Positions 1 to 7,039 of a stretch of 61,562 nt of DNA are shown one piece after another. Under the pieces are notes generated by a model. The model was not told where the DNA came from. It saw nothing but the letters and a program-made list of their open reading frames with translations, and did not search any database. The translations under genes and the position numbers were made by a program. Source of the stretch: Clostridium sp. MCC353 (GTDB taxonomy: Bacteria; Bacillota; Clostridia; Lachnospirales; Lachnospiraceae); the NCBI RefSeq assembly GCF_018785315.1, contig NZ_WQPN01000067.1, positions 1,390-62,951 on the forward strand, written 5' to 3'. Position 1 is the stretch's first letter. Every line of letters begins with the position of its first letter.

Positions 1-326
1 CGGTAGCGATTTTTATATAAAGTTGGCTGCAATTTCTGGTTAAAGATTTGCAGAAGCTGCCATAGTGCATCGCATTTTAACTTTGCCCGTTGGTGATAAA
101 AAGCAGCTTTTGTTGGCACTAAAGCTGTACGTCCGAAGAAACGGTACAGTTCTTCTCTTAGACAGTCATCTTCCATGGTTAATAAGAGGAGAATAAAATC
201 ATGAAACCCCAATTTTCTGTTTCGGGTGAAGTCCTTATCCGGGTGAAGTGCATAATTTTCAGGTGTTTGAGAAAGTTCCTCAATAGATGTCATAAGCATC
301 TGTTTTGTGAAAGTTGAATACGTCAT
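1..326 (-). CDS. IS4-family transposase, N-terminal part (runs off the window)
   Basis: The complement of 324-326 is an ATG preceded by a good ribosome-binding site (CTAAGGAGGC). The frame stays open to the window edge, giving about 108 residues. The translation contains NRKLGFHDFILLLLTM, LYRFFG and PTKAAFYHQRAKLK, the N-terminal pattern of IS4-type DDE transposases, which would cut and paste their own element. The catalytic DDE domain lies outside the window, so neither activity nor completeness can be judged. Two perfect or near-perfect hairpins lie directly upstream (378-409, 455-475) and may shield the transposase from outside transcription. Family assignment is from memory of the pattern; I am fairly sure it is a transposase and less sure of the IS subgroup. 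Confidence 0.75.
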   Translation of the reverse strand, partial: MTYSTFTKQMLMTSIEELSQTPENYALHPDKDFTRNRKLGFHDFILLLLTMEDDCLREELYRFFGRTALVPTKAAFYHQRAKLKCDALWQLLQIFNQKLQPTLYKNRY

Positions 327-377
327 TATTGCCTCCTTAGTTAGGTAAGTGAAATGTGAACCAGTTCCTAACTAATT

Positions 378-409
378 GGCTTTTTTCTGATTATAATCAG
401 AAAAAAGCC
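378..409. terminator. Perfect 32-bp palindrome upstream of the transposase
   Basis: The half-arm GGCTTTTTTCTGATTA is followed at once by its exact reverse complement. The T-rich and A-rich arms would form a strong hairpin in RNA from either strand. It sits about 50 bp upstream of the transposase start, where insertion sequences often carry hairpins that block read-through. The terminator role is inferred; an operator or IS-end role is also possible. Confidence 0.5.
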
Positions 410-454
410 GCACAAATATGATGAATTGTCAAGTTTTTTTGAGTTACTGGTAGT

Positions 455-475
455 AAAAAAGGAAACTCCTTTTTT
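455..475. terminator. Short A/T-flanked hairpin
   Basis: AAAAAAGGA, a 3-nt loop AAC, then TCCTTTTTT: a compact stem with a U-run on either strand, so it could terminate transcription in both directions. It lies between the IS-side hairpin and LP1. Confidence 0.45.
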
Positions 476-513
476 AACAAGGAATTTCCTTAAGTAAATG
501 ACATTGGTTTACA

Positions 514-823
514 GCCCACGCTGGCGGACCCGGCCTGGCGGCCGTGCCGCTTTGCGGGGCTCCGCCTTCCGCCGTTTGAACTCATAGTTTCGGCCAGGAC
601 AACTCTAAGACCGGAAGGGGATAGAAATAAGGGGACCGATGACATTCATCGGGAAGTCCTGAAGGCCTTCTCGATTCAGGTCCTCTGAAAATCTGACTTT
701 GAAGGTCAGATTTTCTCCCTTATTTCTATCCCCTTCCAGTCTAAGAGTTGTCGATGGCCTGCAAAAATCGTTCAAACGGCGGAAGGCGGAGCCCCGCAAA
801 GCGGCACGGCCGCTGTGAACAAT
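514..823 (+). repeat. LP1: long forked palindrome element, subfamily A
   Basis: An exact 44-bp inverted repeat (538-581 with 770-813) encloses a ggcc pairing and a second 36-bp stem (598-633 with 717-752, two mismatches). The apex (634-716) forks into two hairpins. Hairpin I pairs ATCGGGAAG with CTTCTCGAT and has the internal loop ATTC opposite TTCAG. Hairpin II is GAAAATCTGAC, a 7-nt loop, GTCAGATTTTC. Apex layout and loop words match LP3. No start codon or ribosome-binding site fits the frames that cross it. It lies between the IS4 end and the divergent kinase-like gene. The outer boundary is uncertain, because the terminal words seen in other copies are not evident here. Confidence 0.85.
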
Positions 824-884
824 AACTGACGCATATCTGCGGAAAGCAATTTTTAGACACACTCTAGGAAAATATCAAGTGAGA

Positions 885-893
885 TGATATAAT
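885..893 (+). promoter_or_regulatory. Extended -10 promoter for the cytidylate-kinase-like gene
   Basis: TGATATAAT at 885-893 is an extended -10 element (TGnTATAAT). No good -35 is seen 17 bp upstream, which is usual for extended -10 promoters. Transcription would start near 900, about 38 nt before the chosen start codon. Confidence 0.55.
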
Positions 894-937
894 AGAGTTA
901 TCAGATGAATGCACACAAAAGAAAAGGAGGCAGGGTT

Positions 938-1522
938 ATGGAGAAAGTGATAACAATCAGCCGCGAATACGGAAGCGGCGGCCATGAACTGGGAGTGAAG
1001 CTGGCCGATAAACTGGGAATTCCTTTCTATGATAAGGAACTGATAGGAATGATATCCAAAGAGGGAAATATCGAAGAATCCATACTGAGGGCCAATGATG
1101 AGGTGGTGCCGGATCTGGACAATTATTCCATGCGGGAGATCCAGCCTTATTATCAGATTGCGATGACGGAACACATCTATAAAGTCCAGTGCGATGTGAT
1201 TCAGGCTTTGGCCGATAAGGGGCCCTGCGTGATCGTAGGACGCTGTGCCGACGCCATTTTACATGACAGTGTGAACATTTTCGTCTATGCGGACATTGAA
1301 AGCCGGGTGAAACGGATCAGGGAAAGAGAGCCTGGGCTGTCACCGGAAAACGCCAGACTTCATATCCGTGCCGTGGATAAGAAAAGGAAAGCGTACCACC
1401 AGTACTATTCCAGCAAGGAATGGGGCGTTATGACAGATTACCATCTTTGCTTAAACAGCGGACCCGCAGGGGTGGACGGATGCCTGGATGCGGTAACCGC
1501 CTACTTAAATCATGTGAAATGA
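938..1522 (+). CDS. Cytidylate kinase-like family protein
   Basis: 194 residues, starting at the ATG behind AAGGAGG (924-930) rather than the in-frame ATG at 905, which has no such site. The N-terminus ITISREYGSGGHELG is the glycine-rich phosphate-binding loop of the cytidylate-kinase-like (cytidylate_kin2) group. It is followed by GIPFYDKELI, a VIVGRCADAIL strand near residue 98, and a basic segment DKKRKAYHQYYS near 150 that fits the lid. True CMP kinases phosphorylate CMP/dCMP; members of this side group are common in Clostridia and their substrate is generally unproven. It appears monocistronic, with its own extended -10 promoter and a terminator right after it. Confidence 0.85.
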   Translation: MEKVITISREYGSGGHELGVKLADKLGIPFYDKELIGMISKEGNIEESILRANDEVVPDLDNYSMREIQPYYQIAMTEHIYKVQCDVIQALADKGPCVIVGRCADAILHDSVNIFVYADIESRVKRIREREPGLSPENARLHIRAVDKKRKAYHQYYSSKEWGVMTDYHLCLNSGPAGVDGCLDAVTAYLNHVK

Positions 1523-1534
1523 GTTTTATACTTA

Positions 1535-1567
1535 ACCGGCATGATCATTTCATGCCGGTATTTTTTC
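1535..1567 (+). terminator. Rho-independent terminator after the kinase-like gene
   Basis: ACCGGCATGA, a 5-nt loop, TCATGCCGGT, followed by TATTTTTTC. A 10-bp GC-rich stem plus a U-tract, 12 nt after the stop codon. Confidence 0.85.
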
Positions 1568-1618
1568 GTCTGAACGGCTGGTTTGGAATTAGAAATATTT
1601 AAGAGGAGTTTTATAATC

Positions 1619-2353
1619 ATGAAAGAGAATAAATATAACGACAGCGTGTTTTTTGAAAAATACAGCCAAATGGAGCGTTCGAAGAAAGGCCTGAATGGTG
1701 CGGGAGAATGGAATACCCTGGAACGAATGCTGCCGGATTTTAATGGTAAGAAGGTCATTGATCTGGGCTGCGGATATGGCTGGCACTGCATTTACGCAGC
1801 AGAGCACGGGGCGGCTCAGGTGGTGGGAGTTGACATTTCAGACCGTATGCTGGAGGTGGCCGGAGAGAAGAGCCAGGGGCTTTCCATTGAATACATCTGC
1901 AGCGCCATCGAAGATATCGAATACCCGGCCGGGTCATTTGACATTGTGCTCAGTTCCTTGGCATTCCATTATCTGCCGGATTTTGACCGGATTGCGGAAA
2001 TGGCGGGCCGGATATTGACACCCGGAGGCAGCTTCATATTTTCCGCAGAACACCCCGTATTCACCTCCCAGGGCCCCCAGGACTGGTATTATGGGCCGGA
2101 TGGAGAGGTTCTGCATTTTCCTGTGGACAGCTATTTTTACGAGGGGAAGAGGAATGCCTGCTTTTTGGGGGAACAGGTGATAAAATACCACAGAACCCTG
2201 ACCACCTATTTAAACGGCCTGTTATCCAATGGATTTGAAATTACCGGATTTGAAGAACCGCAGCCGACCCGGGAAATGGTGGAGTCCATAGATGGAATGA
2301 AGGATGAACTGCGCCGTCCGATGATGTTTATTGTCTCTGCGCAGAAAAAATAA
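1619..2353 (+). CDS. Class I SAM-dependent methyltransferase
   Basis: 244 residues. The start at 1619 follows AAGAGGAG at 1601-1608; an in-frame ATG at 1583 lacks such a site. Motif I, VIDLGCGYGWHC, binds S-adenosylmethionine, followed by an acidic strand end (VVGVDISDRML) and motif VLSSLAFHYLPDF. This is the UbiE/Methyltransf_11 type of Rossmann fold and acts in the cytoplasm. The C-terminal part with YFYEGKR and YHRTLTTYLNGLLSNGF is typical of small-molecule methyltransferases of Firmicutes. The substrate cannot be told from sequence. The broken gene at 18540-18743 matches the same C-terminal region of this family. Confidence 0.85.
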   Translation: MKENKYNDSVFFEKYSQMERSKKGLNGAGEWNTLERMLPDFNGKKVIDLGCGYGWHCIYAAEHGAAQVVGVDISDRMLEVAGEKSQGLSIEYICSAIEDIEYPAGSFDIVLSSLAFHYLPDFDRIAEMAGRILTPGGSFIFSAEHPVFTSQGPQDWYYGPDGEVLHFPVDSYFYEGKRNACFLGEQVIKYHRTLTTYLNGLLSNGFEITGFEEPQPTREMVESIDGMKDELRRPMMFIVSAQKK

Positions 2354-2398
2354 ACACATTTCGTTGTAAAAACAACAGATAAATATCCGGTTACCCAC

Positions 2399-2404
2399 TA
2401 TAAT
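2399..2404 (+). promoter_or_regulatory. Possible -10 box for the ferredoxin-like gene
   Basis: A perfect TATAAT at 2399-2404 lies 40 bp before the ATG at 2445. The -35 region is poor, so the promoter is tentative and may need an activator. A small dyad TTGTAAAAACAA sits further upstream near 2364-2375. Confidence 0.35.
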
Positions 2405-2444
2405 CAATTTAGATTTTGACTATGGGTTCAGGAGGAAATGAAAT

Positions 2445-3059
2445 ATGATGCGTAAAATTATTCAGATAGATCAAAAGAAATGCAACGGCTGTACCGCATG
2501 CGCCACGGCTTGCCATGAAGGGGCCATTGCCATGGTAAACGGTAAGGCGCAGCTGATGCGGGACGATTACTGTGACGGCCTTGGGGACTGCCTTCCCGCA
2601 TGTCCCACAGGTGCGATCACATTTGTGGAGCGGGAGGCCAAAGCCTATGATGAAGCCGCGGTAAAGGAAAACCAGAAAAAGCAAAGCGGTTCTTCCCAGT
2701 TGTACCACTGGCCGGTCCAGATCAAACTGCTTCCGGTAAAAGCGCCTTATCTGGATGATGCGGATCTTTTGATTGCCGCAGACTGTACTGCCTATGCATT
2801 TGGCGACTTCCACAATCGTTTTATGAAGAACCGGGTGGCTGTGATCGGATGCCCCAAGCTAGATGATGTGGATTATTCGGAAAAGCTGACGGAACTGATT
2901 AAAAATAACCGGATCAAGAGCATTACTGTGGCCCGAATGGAAGTGCCCTGCTGTGGAGGGATTGAATGGGCCGTAAAGAAAGCGGTTGAGCAGAGCGGAA
3001 AAGACGTTCCATTTAATGTTTCCGTCATAACGATTGACGGATCATTGAAAAAAGTATAA
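2445..3059 (+). CDS. 4Fe-4S binding protein (two-cluster ferredoxin-like with C-terminal domain)
   Basis: 204 residues with a strong GGAGG site upstream; ATGs at 2445 and 2448 are equally possible. The first cluster motif is CNGCTACATAC near residues 14-24, the second is CDGLGDCLPACPTGAI near 44-59. Together they form a bacterial 2[4Fe-4S] ferredoxin fold. The remaining ~130 residues carry more cysteines (AADCTAYAF, VIGCPKLDDVDY, VPCCGGIEWAV) and match the conserved C-terminal domain seen in clostridial ferredoxin-like proteins of this size. It probably passes electrons in an anaerobic redox reaction, but no partner enzyme is adjacent. It is flanked by a methyltransferase and the ECF sigma pair, with a terminator behind it. 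Confidence 0.85.
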   Translation: MMRKIIQIDQKKCNGCTACATACHEGAIAMVNGKAQLMRDDYCDGLGDCLPACPTGAITFVEREAKAYDEAAVKENQKKQSGSSQLYHWPVQIKLLPVKAPYLDDADLLIAADCTAYAFGDFHNRFMKNRVAVIGCPKLDDVDYSEKLTELIKNNRIKSITVARMEVPCCGGIEWAVKKAVEQSGKDVPFNVSVITIDGSLKKV

Positions 3060-3072
3060 GATAGGACACAAT

Positions 3073-3116
3073 AAAGATATCATATTTTACAGCAGTGTAA
3101 ATATGGTATCTTTTTC
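3073..3116 (+). terminator. Terminator after the ferredoxin-like gene
   Basis: AAAGATATCATATTTTAC pairs with GTAAATATGGTATCTTT around a short AGCA-type loop, followed by TTTCTATTATTATA. A-rich left arm and T-rich right arm, 13 nt after the stop. Confidence 0.75.
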
Positions 3117-3138
3117 TATTATTATATTTTTTTCGTGC

Positions 3139-3165
3139 TGAAACTTTTTGACCGGCCGGACCGTC
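3139..3165 (+). promoter_or_regulatory. ECF-type promoter of the sigma/anti-sigma operon (likely autoregulated)
   Basis: TGAAAC (3139-3144) and CGTC (3162-3165) are separated by 17 nt, 34 bp upstream of the sigma gene. This -35/-10 pair is the pattern read by Bacillus SigV-like ECF sigma factors, so the sigma factor probably transcribes its own operon. The motif is seen directly; autoregulation is inferred from the family. Confidence 0.65.
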
Positions 3166-3199
3166 AAATAAATAGAACAGCAGGAAAGGAGAAAAGGGA

Positions 3200-3676
3200 T
3201 TGAACAAAACAGAGCTGGAAGTGGAGAGACTTCTTTTGGATAATTACCAGAAGTATTACAGACTGGCCTACAGCTATCTCAAGAATGAAAATGACGCCTT
3301 AGACGCGGTGCAGGAAAGCGCGTACCGGGCCATTAAAGACTGCAGAAAAATGCGCCAGCCGGAATACCTGGAAACCTGGATTTACCGGATAGTTATGAAC
3401 GTTTCCATTGATTTATTGCGAAAGAAAAAGCGGGAAAACCTTGTGGATGAGATAGAAGAGTCCGCTTATGAGCCGCCTGATTCGGGGCTGGAGGTAGCGG
3501 AGCTTTTAAATGTGCTGGAAGAAAAAGACCGTACCGTCATCATTTTAAGGTTTTTTGAAGATATGAAACTGGAGGACATTGCCAAGGTCATGGAGGAGAA
3601 CATTAACACTGTGAAATCCAGACTGTACCGGGCATTGAAAAAATTACGGGTGAATCTGGAACCCGGAGCGTTATAG
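3200..3676 (+). CDS. ECF RNA polymerase sigma factor (SigV-like)
   Basis: 158 residues from a TTG start behind AAAGGAGAAAAGG. Region 2 (YYRLAYSYLKNENDALDAVQ, then ETWIYRIVMNVSIDLLRKKK) is followed by a short linker and region 4 (EEKDRTVIILRFFEDM, then a helix-turn-helix with NTVKSRLYRALKKL). This two-domain layout without region 3 defines ECF sigma-70 factors, which direct RNA polymerase to stress promoters. The next gene, 20 bp downstream, encodes an RsiV-like membrane anti-sigma factor, so the pair most resembles SigV-RsiV, known in Bacillus and Clostridioides for the response to lysozyme. A matching ECF promoter precedes it. Confidence 0.88.
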   Translation: MNKTELEVERLLLDNYQKYYRLAYSYLKNENDALDAVQESAYRAIKDCRKMRQPEYLETWIYRIVMNVSIDLLRKKKRENLVDEIEESAYEPPDSGLEVAELLNVLEEKDRTVIILRFFEDMKLEDIAKVMEENINTVKSRLYRALKKLRVNLEPGAL

Positions 3677-3696
3677 AAGAAAGGAGCCTGCATAAC

Positions 3697-4551
3697 ATGT
3701 CAAACAACAAGGATATGGAAGAAATGAAAAGAAAGTATGAAGAGATACCTGTGCCGGATCAGGCATTAGAACGGATCAAAAAGGGAATTGATATGGGAAA
3801 AAAGGAGAATAAAATCATAAACCTGTCGAAATACATGAAAAACACAGGAGTTACCGCCGCCGCCGCCGTTTTGGCCATCACGGTACTCACCAATGTCAAC
3901 CCGGCCATAGCAAATGCCATGGAACAGATCCCCGTAATCGGGGCAATTGCCAAGGTAGTCACTTTCCGCACCTATGAAGACCACACCAAGGATTTTGAGG
4001 CGGAAATCCAGATTCCAAAAATCGAGACGGAAAACAGCCAAGCGGCAGAAGGCATGAACAAATCCATCGAAGAATATGCCCAAACTCTCATTCAGCAGTA
4101 CGAGGACGAGTTAAAAGCCAACGACGGCCAGGGCCATTACAGCCTGACATCCGATTATCAGGTGGTCACAGACAATGAAAACTATCTTTCCCTCAAAATC
4201 AACACCACGCTGGCCTTGGGAAGCGGCGCGCAGTTTGTCAAGATATTCACCATTGACAAAAAGACAGGGGAAATCCTGACTCTAGACAGTCTTTATAAGG
4301 ACACACCAGATTATAAAGAAAAAATCAGCCGGAATATTAAAGAGCAGATGGAAGCACAGATGGCTTCCGACGAAAATATCCAATATTTCCTCAATTCCGA
4401 AGTGCCGGAATCCGATTTCAAGGGCATTACCGGAGAGGAAAGCTTCTATTTTAATGAGAACGGCCAGCTGGTAATCGCCTTTGACGAATATCAAGTGGCT
4501 CCCGGATATATGGGGGCGGTGGAATTCACCATTCCGGATGGGGTGGTGTGA
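3697..4551 (+). CDS. RsiV-like membrane anti-sigma factor (DUF3298-type)
   Basis: 284 residues. A cytoplasmic N-terminus (1-45, sigma-binding in the family) is followed by one membrane helix around 50-72 (TGVTAAAAVLAITVLTNV) and a large extracytoplasmic domain. That domain carries AEIQIPKI..., VVTDNENYLSLKINTTLALGSGAQ, FTIDKKTGEILTLDSLY and FYFNENGQLVIAFDEYQVAPGYMG, the DUF4163/DUF3298 pattern of RsiV. In Bacillus, RsiV binds lysozyme and is then cleaved to release SigV; here that role is inferred by family and neighbour. Regulation should be shared with the sigma gene through the ECF promoter. LP2 begins about 20 bp after the stop codon. Confidence 0.82.
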   Translation: MSNNKDMEEMKRKYEEIPVPDQALERIKKGIDMGKKENKIINLSKYMKNTGVTAAAAVLAITVLTNVNPAIANAMEQIPVIGAIAKVVTFRTYEDHTKDFEAEIQIPKIETENSQAAEGMNKSIEEYAQTLIQQYEDELKANDGQGHYSLTSDYQVVTDNENYLSLKINTTLALGSGAQFVKIFTIDKKTGEILTLDSLYKDTPDYKEKISRNIKEQMEAQMASDENIQYFLNSEVPESDFKGITGEESFYFNENGQLVIAFDEYQVAPGYMGAVEFTIPDGVV

Positions 4552-4570
4552 AAAATCGAGTTTAATTGAG

Positions 4571-4937
4571 AAAGTTACGAGGGAGGGGAGGCCGGGCTGG
4601 GTGTTTGGAACGGGCTGGCCGGACTGGAATCCAACGGCGCAGGAAAGCGGCTTCCAACCGTAAGTTAATCTAAGGCCCCAGAAATGGAAAAAGACGGTCC
4701 GATGCCCATTCACGGTGAACTCTTTATGGGACTTCACCGTGAATGGGCATCTCAGAAACTGATTTGGTTTTCAGTTTCTGCCCGTCTTTTTCCATTCCTG
4801 TGGCCTAAGATTAACTAAACGGTTTCCAGACGCCTTCCTGCGCCGTTGGATTCCAGTCTGGCCAGCCCGTTCTAAACACCCAGCCCGGCCTCCCCTCCCT
4901 CGTCCCGCTTTCCCGCTGGGTTTTCCAGGTCTGGTTA
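4571..4937 (+). repeat. LP2: long forked palindrome element, subfamily B
   Basis: Starts with the family end word AAAGTTACG (4571-4579) and closes with the right-end pattern GCTGGGTTTTCCAGG...GGTTA. Arms of almost 100 bp (about 4580-4676 with 4802-4899) pair with only a few mismatches, except at a conserved internal loop: GGCTTCCAACCGTAAG on the left, CTAAACGGTTTCCAGACG on the right. The inner stem TGGAAAAAGACGG/CCGTCTTTTTCCA leads to hairpin I (GATGCCC...GGGCATC, 4701-4751) and hairpin II (CAGAAACTGA...TCAGTTTCTG, 4753-4780). It fills the gap between convergent rsiV-like and arcC genes. Confidence 0.88.
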
Positions 4938-4956
4938 AGTAAAGGCGGATTTATTT

Positions 4957-5014
4957 ACATCAAGCGTCACATCAAACGTCAAGGCATTTTCGAAAATGCC
5001 TTGACGCTTGATGT
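4957..5014. repeat. Secondary hairpin trailing LP2 (also found after LP5)
   Basis: The core is a perfect 26-bp palindrome with half-site TCAAGGCATTTTC (4979-5004). It is extended by ACATCAAGCGTC on the left and GCGTCAAG-type complement on the right, with a 10-nt insertion. A closely related hairpin lies at 55811-55864 after LP5, including similar flanks (CATATCATTC versus CACGTCATTC). It may act as terminator for the convergent genes or be part of a larger repeat unit. Confidence 0.7.
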
Positions 5015-5165
5015 GAATTTCCATATCATTCTTTCATGACGAATCATTTTTTCATCGGCGGTCACTAAGAATCTCAGATTCTCTACTGCCTCCCCCATAA
5101 AGGTCAAATACAGCATCGCCAAAAAATTTCTTTGCTTTTTATACCTTCACTAAATCTTTTTATAC

Positions 5166-6095
5166 TTATTCTATCGTAGTCCCCGCCTTCCCCGCTAAAC
5201 TATCCTTTGCCTTCTCCAGTGAAGTGATCACCGCACTGCGTCCCTTCCCGGCGCGGATGAAATCGATGGAAGCCTGGACTTTGGGAAGCATGGAGGCGAA
5301 TTCAAAATGGCCTTCTTCAATGTATTTCTGGGCTTCTTCCACGGACATACGGCTGATGGGTTCTTCATTCTCCTTGCCATAGTTTAAGGTGACGTTGTCA
5401 ACGCTGGTGACGATCATCAGAACATCGGCGTCCACCTCTTTTGCCAGAAGGCCGCTGGCTAAATCTTTTTCAATGACAGCGCTGGCGCCTTTTAAGTTTG
5501 CGCCCTGTTCCATGACGGGAATTCCGCCGCCTCCGCAGCAGACGACGATCTGGTCTGCGTCCAAAAGGGCTTTGATGGCGTCGATTTCAACGATTGCCAT
5601 CGGATGGGGAGCGGCCACAATTCTTCTGTATCCGCCTTCCACCTCCACAACGGAGTTGCCTTTGGCGTCTTCTTCTTCCGCCTCTTCCTTTGTCATGATC
5701 CGTCCCACTACCTTTACGGGAGTGTAAAATGCTTCGTCATAAGGATCCACCATAACTTGTGTTAAAACCGTGGAGACCGGTTTGTAGATTCCGCGTTTGA
5801 TTAAAGCCGACCGGATTCCGTTCTGCAGGTCATAGCCGATATAACCCTGGCTCATGGCGGAACATACGGACATAGGAGCGTTGGTATACCCCTCGTGCTG
5901 TTTGCCGAACTCATTCATGGCCGTATGAATCATTCCGACCTGTGGCGCGTTACTATGAACAATGGCTACCTGCCAGCCTTCCTGAATGAAGTCGGAGATC
6001 ACTTTCGCTGTTTTTACAACGGCTTCTTTCTGCTCCGGAAGATTGGTGCCCAAGGCATTGTGTCCCAATGCCATAACAATTCTTTTTTTAGCCAT
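5166..6095 (-). CDS. arcC: Carbamate kinase
   Basis: 309 residues, the normal length of carbamate kinases. It reversibly transfers phosphate between carbamoyl phosphate and ADP, yielding ATP at the end of the arginine deiminase or related carbamoyl-phosphate pathways in the cytoplasm. Visible signatures are ALGHNALG near the N-terminus, TVLTQVMVDPYDEAF, GGYRRIVAAPHPMAIVEIDAI, IVVCCGGGGIPV and DKDLASG-like EKDLASGLLAKEVDAD followed by VDNVTLNYGK. No arginine deiminase or ornithine carbamoyltransferase gene is adjacent, so it stands alone here and could also serve purine or agmatine degradation. A GAGGTAA ribosome-binding site precedes the ATG. Confidence 0.95.
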   Translation of the reverse strand: MAKKRIVMALGHNALGTNLPEQKEAVVKTAKVISDFIQEGWQVAIVHSNAPQVGMIHTAMNEFGKQHEGYTNAPMSVCSAMSQGYIGYDLQNGIRSALIKRGIYKPVSTVLTQVMVDPYDEAFYTPVKVVGRIMTKEEAEEEDAKGNSVVEVEGGYRRIVAAPHPMAIVEIDAIKALLDADQIVVCCGGGGIPVMEQGANLKGASAVIEKDLASGLLAKEVDADVLMIVTSVDNVTLNYGKENEEPISRMSVEEAQKYIEEGHFEFASMLPKVQASIDFIRAGKGRSAVITSLEKAKDSLAGKAGTTIE

Positions 6096-6320
6096 AACGA
6101 TTACCTCTTTTCTGTACGAGTTATTCAGCCCCCCATTGCGTATTTTAGGGAGAAAAATATAAGTTTATTATAGTATTTGCCAAGCAAAATTGCAACAATT
6201 ACGTGACATACTCCCATCACTTTACTACGTTTGAAGTGGGGGCTTCTCGGTCGATTACCCTATCGGACAAAGCATAAACGAGCTATCCCCGTGTGTCCCA
6301 CGATTCTTTTTCTACATCAG

Positions 6321-6548
6321 TTATGATGCTGTCTGTGCCGCCACTGGCATAACAGGCAGTTCCCCGCAGCAATACAGCAGCGAAACATAATACTTCCCAT
6401 CCGCTTCCAGGTATACCGTAACTCCTTTGAGCTGCAGATCATCCGCTATCGCCCTATGCTGCTTTATCCGGACGCATCCAAATGTCTTGGAAAACAGTTC
6501 TCTCTGGCTTTTATTCGGATAAATCCGAAACCGGTATACGACGTTCAT
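6321..6548 (-). pseudogene. TnpB remnant (internal deletion)
   Basis: From the ATG at 6548 the translation begins MNVVYRFRIYPNKSQREL, the N-terminus of IS605 TnpB. It then jumps after FGCVR into IKQHRAIADDLQLKGVTVYLEADGKYY, which belongs roughly 130-150 residues further on in full-length TnpB. The frame stops at 75 residues. The RuvC nuclease and zinc-finger parts are missing, so RNA-guided DNA cutting is not possible from this copy. The start overlaps the end of tnpA by 38 bp, as in intact IS605 elements. Confidence 0.75.
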
Positions 6549-6951
6549 GCTTTTTCTCCCCCTGCGTTTCAATATACCGGCGGATGACCTCGATCGGTGC
6601 CCCGCCCGCACTTAGCAGGCAGAAGCTCTGGCTCCAGAACGTCTCCTTCCAGAGCTTCTGCCGGATCTGCGGATACTCCTTCTTGATCAACCGGCTGCTG
6701 GCGCTTTTATATGCGTTGATAAATTTGCTCAGTTCCGATCTGGGGTGTGCACGAAACATAATGTGCACATGGTCACTATCATGGTTCCACTCTTCCAACG
6801 TGATATGATAATTAGGTGCAATGGATTCAAATATCTCTTTTGCCCGGTTAGAAACCGGGTCATCCAGAACTTTCTTCCTGTATTTTACAACCAGAATAAG
6901 ATGGTAATACAGTAAGAATACTGAGTGTGCATTATTATCCAATCCCTTCAT
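6511..6951 (-). CDS. tnpA: IS200/IS605 transposase TnpA (Y1 HUH enzyme)
   Basis: 146 residues, the usual size of single-tyrosine (Y1) HUH transposases, which move single-stranded DNA by recognising hairpins near the element ends. The HUH motif is HVHIMF within SDHVHIMFRAHP (about residue 61), and the likely catalytic tyrosine is in VIRRYIETQG (about residue 126). All core parts are present, so the protein may be active. Because such enzymes can also mobilise non-autonomous hairpin elements (as RAYT enzymes do with REP sequences), it is a candidate helper for the palindromes in this window, but nothing here proves it. Confidence 0.88.
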   Translation of the reverse strand: MKGLDNNAHSVFLLYYHLILVVKYRKKVLDDPVSNRAKEIFESIAPNYHITLEEWNHDSDHVHIMFRAHPRSELSKFINAYKSASSRLIKKEYPQIRQKLWKETFWSQSFCLLSAGGAPIEVIRRYIETQGEKKHERRIPVSDLSE

Positions 6952-7023
6952 ATTTATCAGCCTCTCTTATTATTTCGACTGACTTTATTATATCATGATT
7001 ATGATGGCTTGTCCAGGAAGAAA

Positions 7024-7035
7024 GAACATTTGTTC
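7024..7035. promoter_or_regulatory. LexA-like (SOS) box without an obvious target gene
   Basis: GAACATTTGTTC fits the Firmicute LexA consensus GAAC-N4-GTTC and sits in a longer dyad AAGAACA-TT-TGTTCTT (7022-7037). The nearest genes are the IS605 tnpA and, 330 bp downstream, a glycosyltransferase. The gene it once served may have been separated or lost. Confidence 0.4.
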
Positions 7036-7039
7036 TTAT

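Larger units (their letters stand above)
6202..6990 (-). mobile_element. IS200/IS605-family element with deleted tnpB
   Basis: Contains an intact-looking Y1 transposase gene (tnpA) and a shortened tnpB on the same strand. The right end (6202-6262) reads, on the element strand, as a hairpin with CCCACTTCAAACGTAGT and ends near GTCAC, typical of IS605 right ends and of the 3' end of the TnpB guide RNA. The left limit (about 6990) is approximate, because IS605 elements have no terminal inverted repeats or target duplication. Confidence 0.7.
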
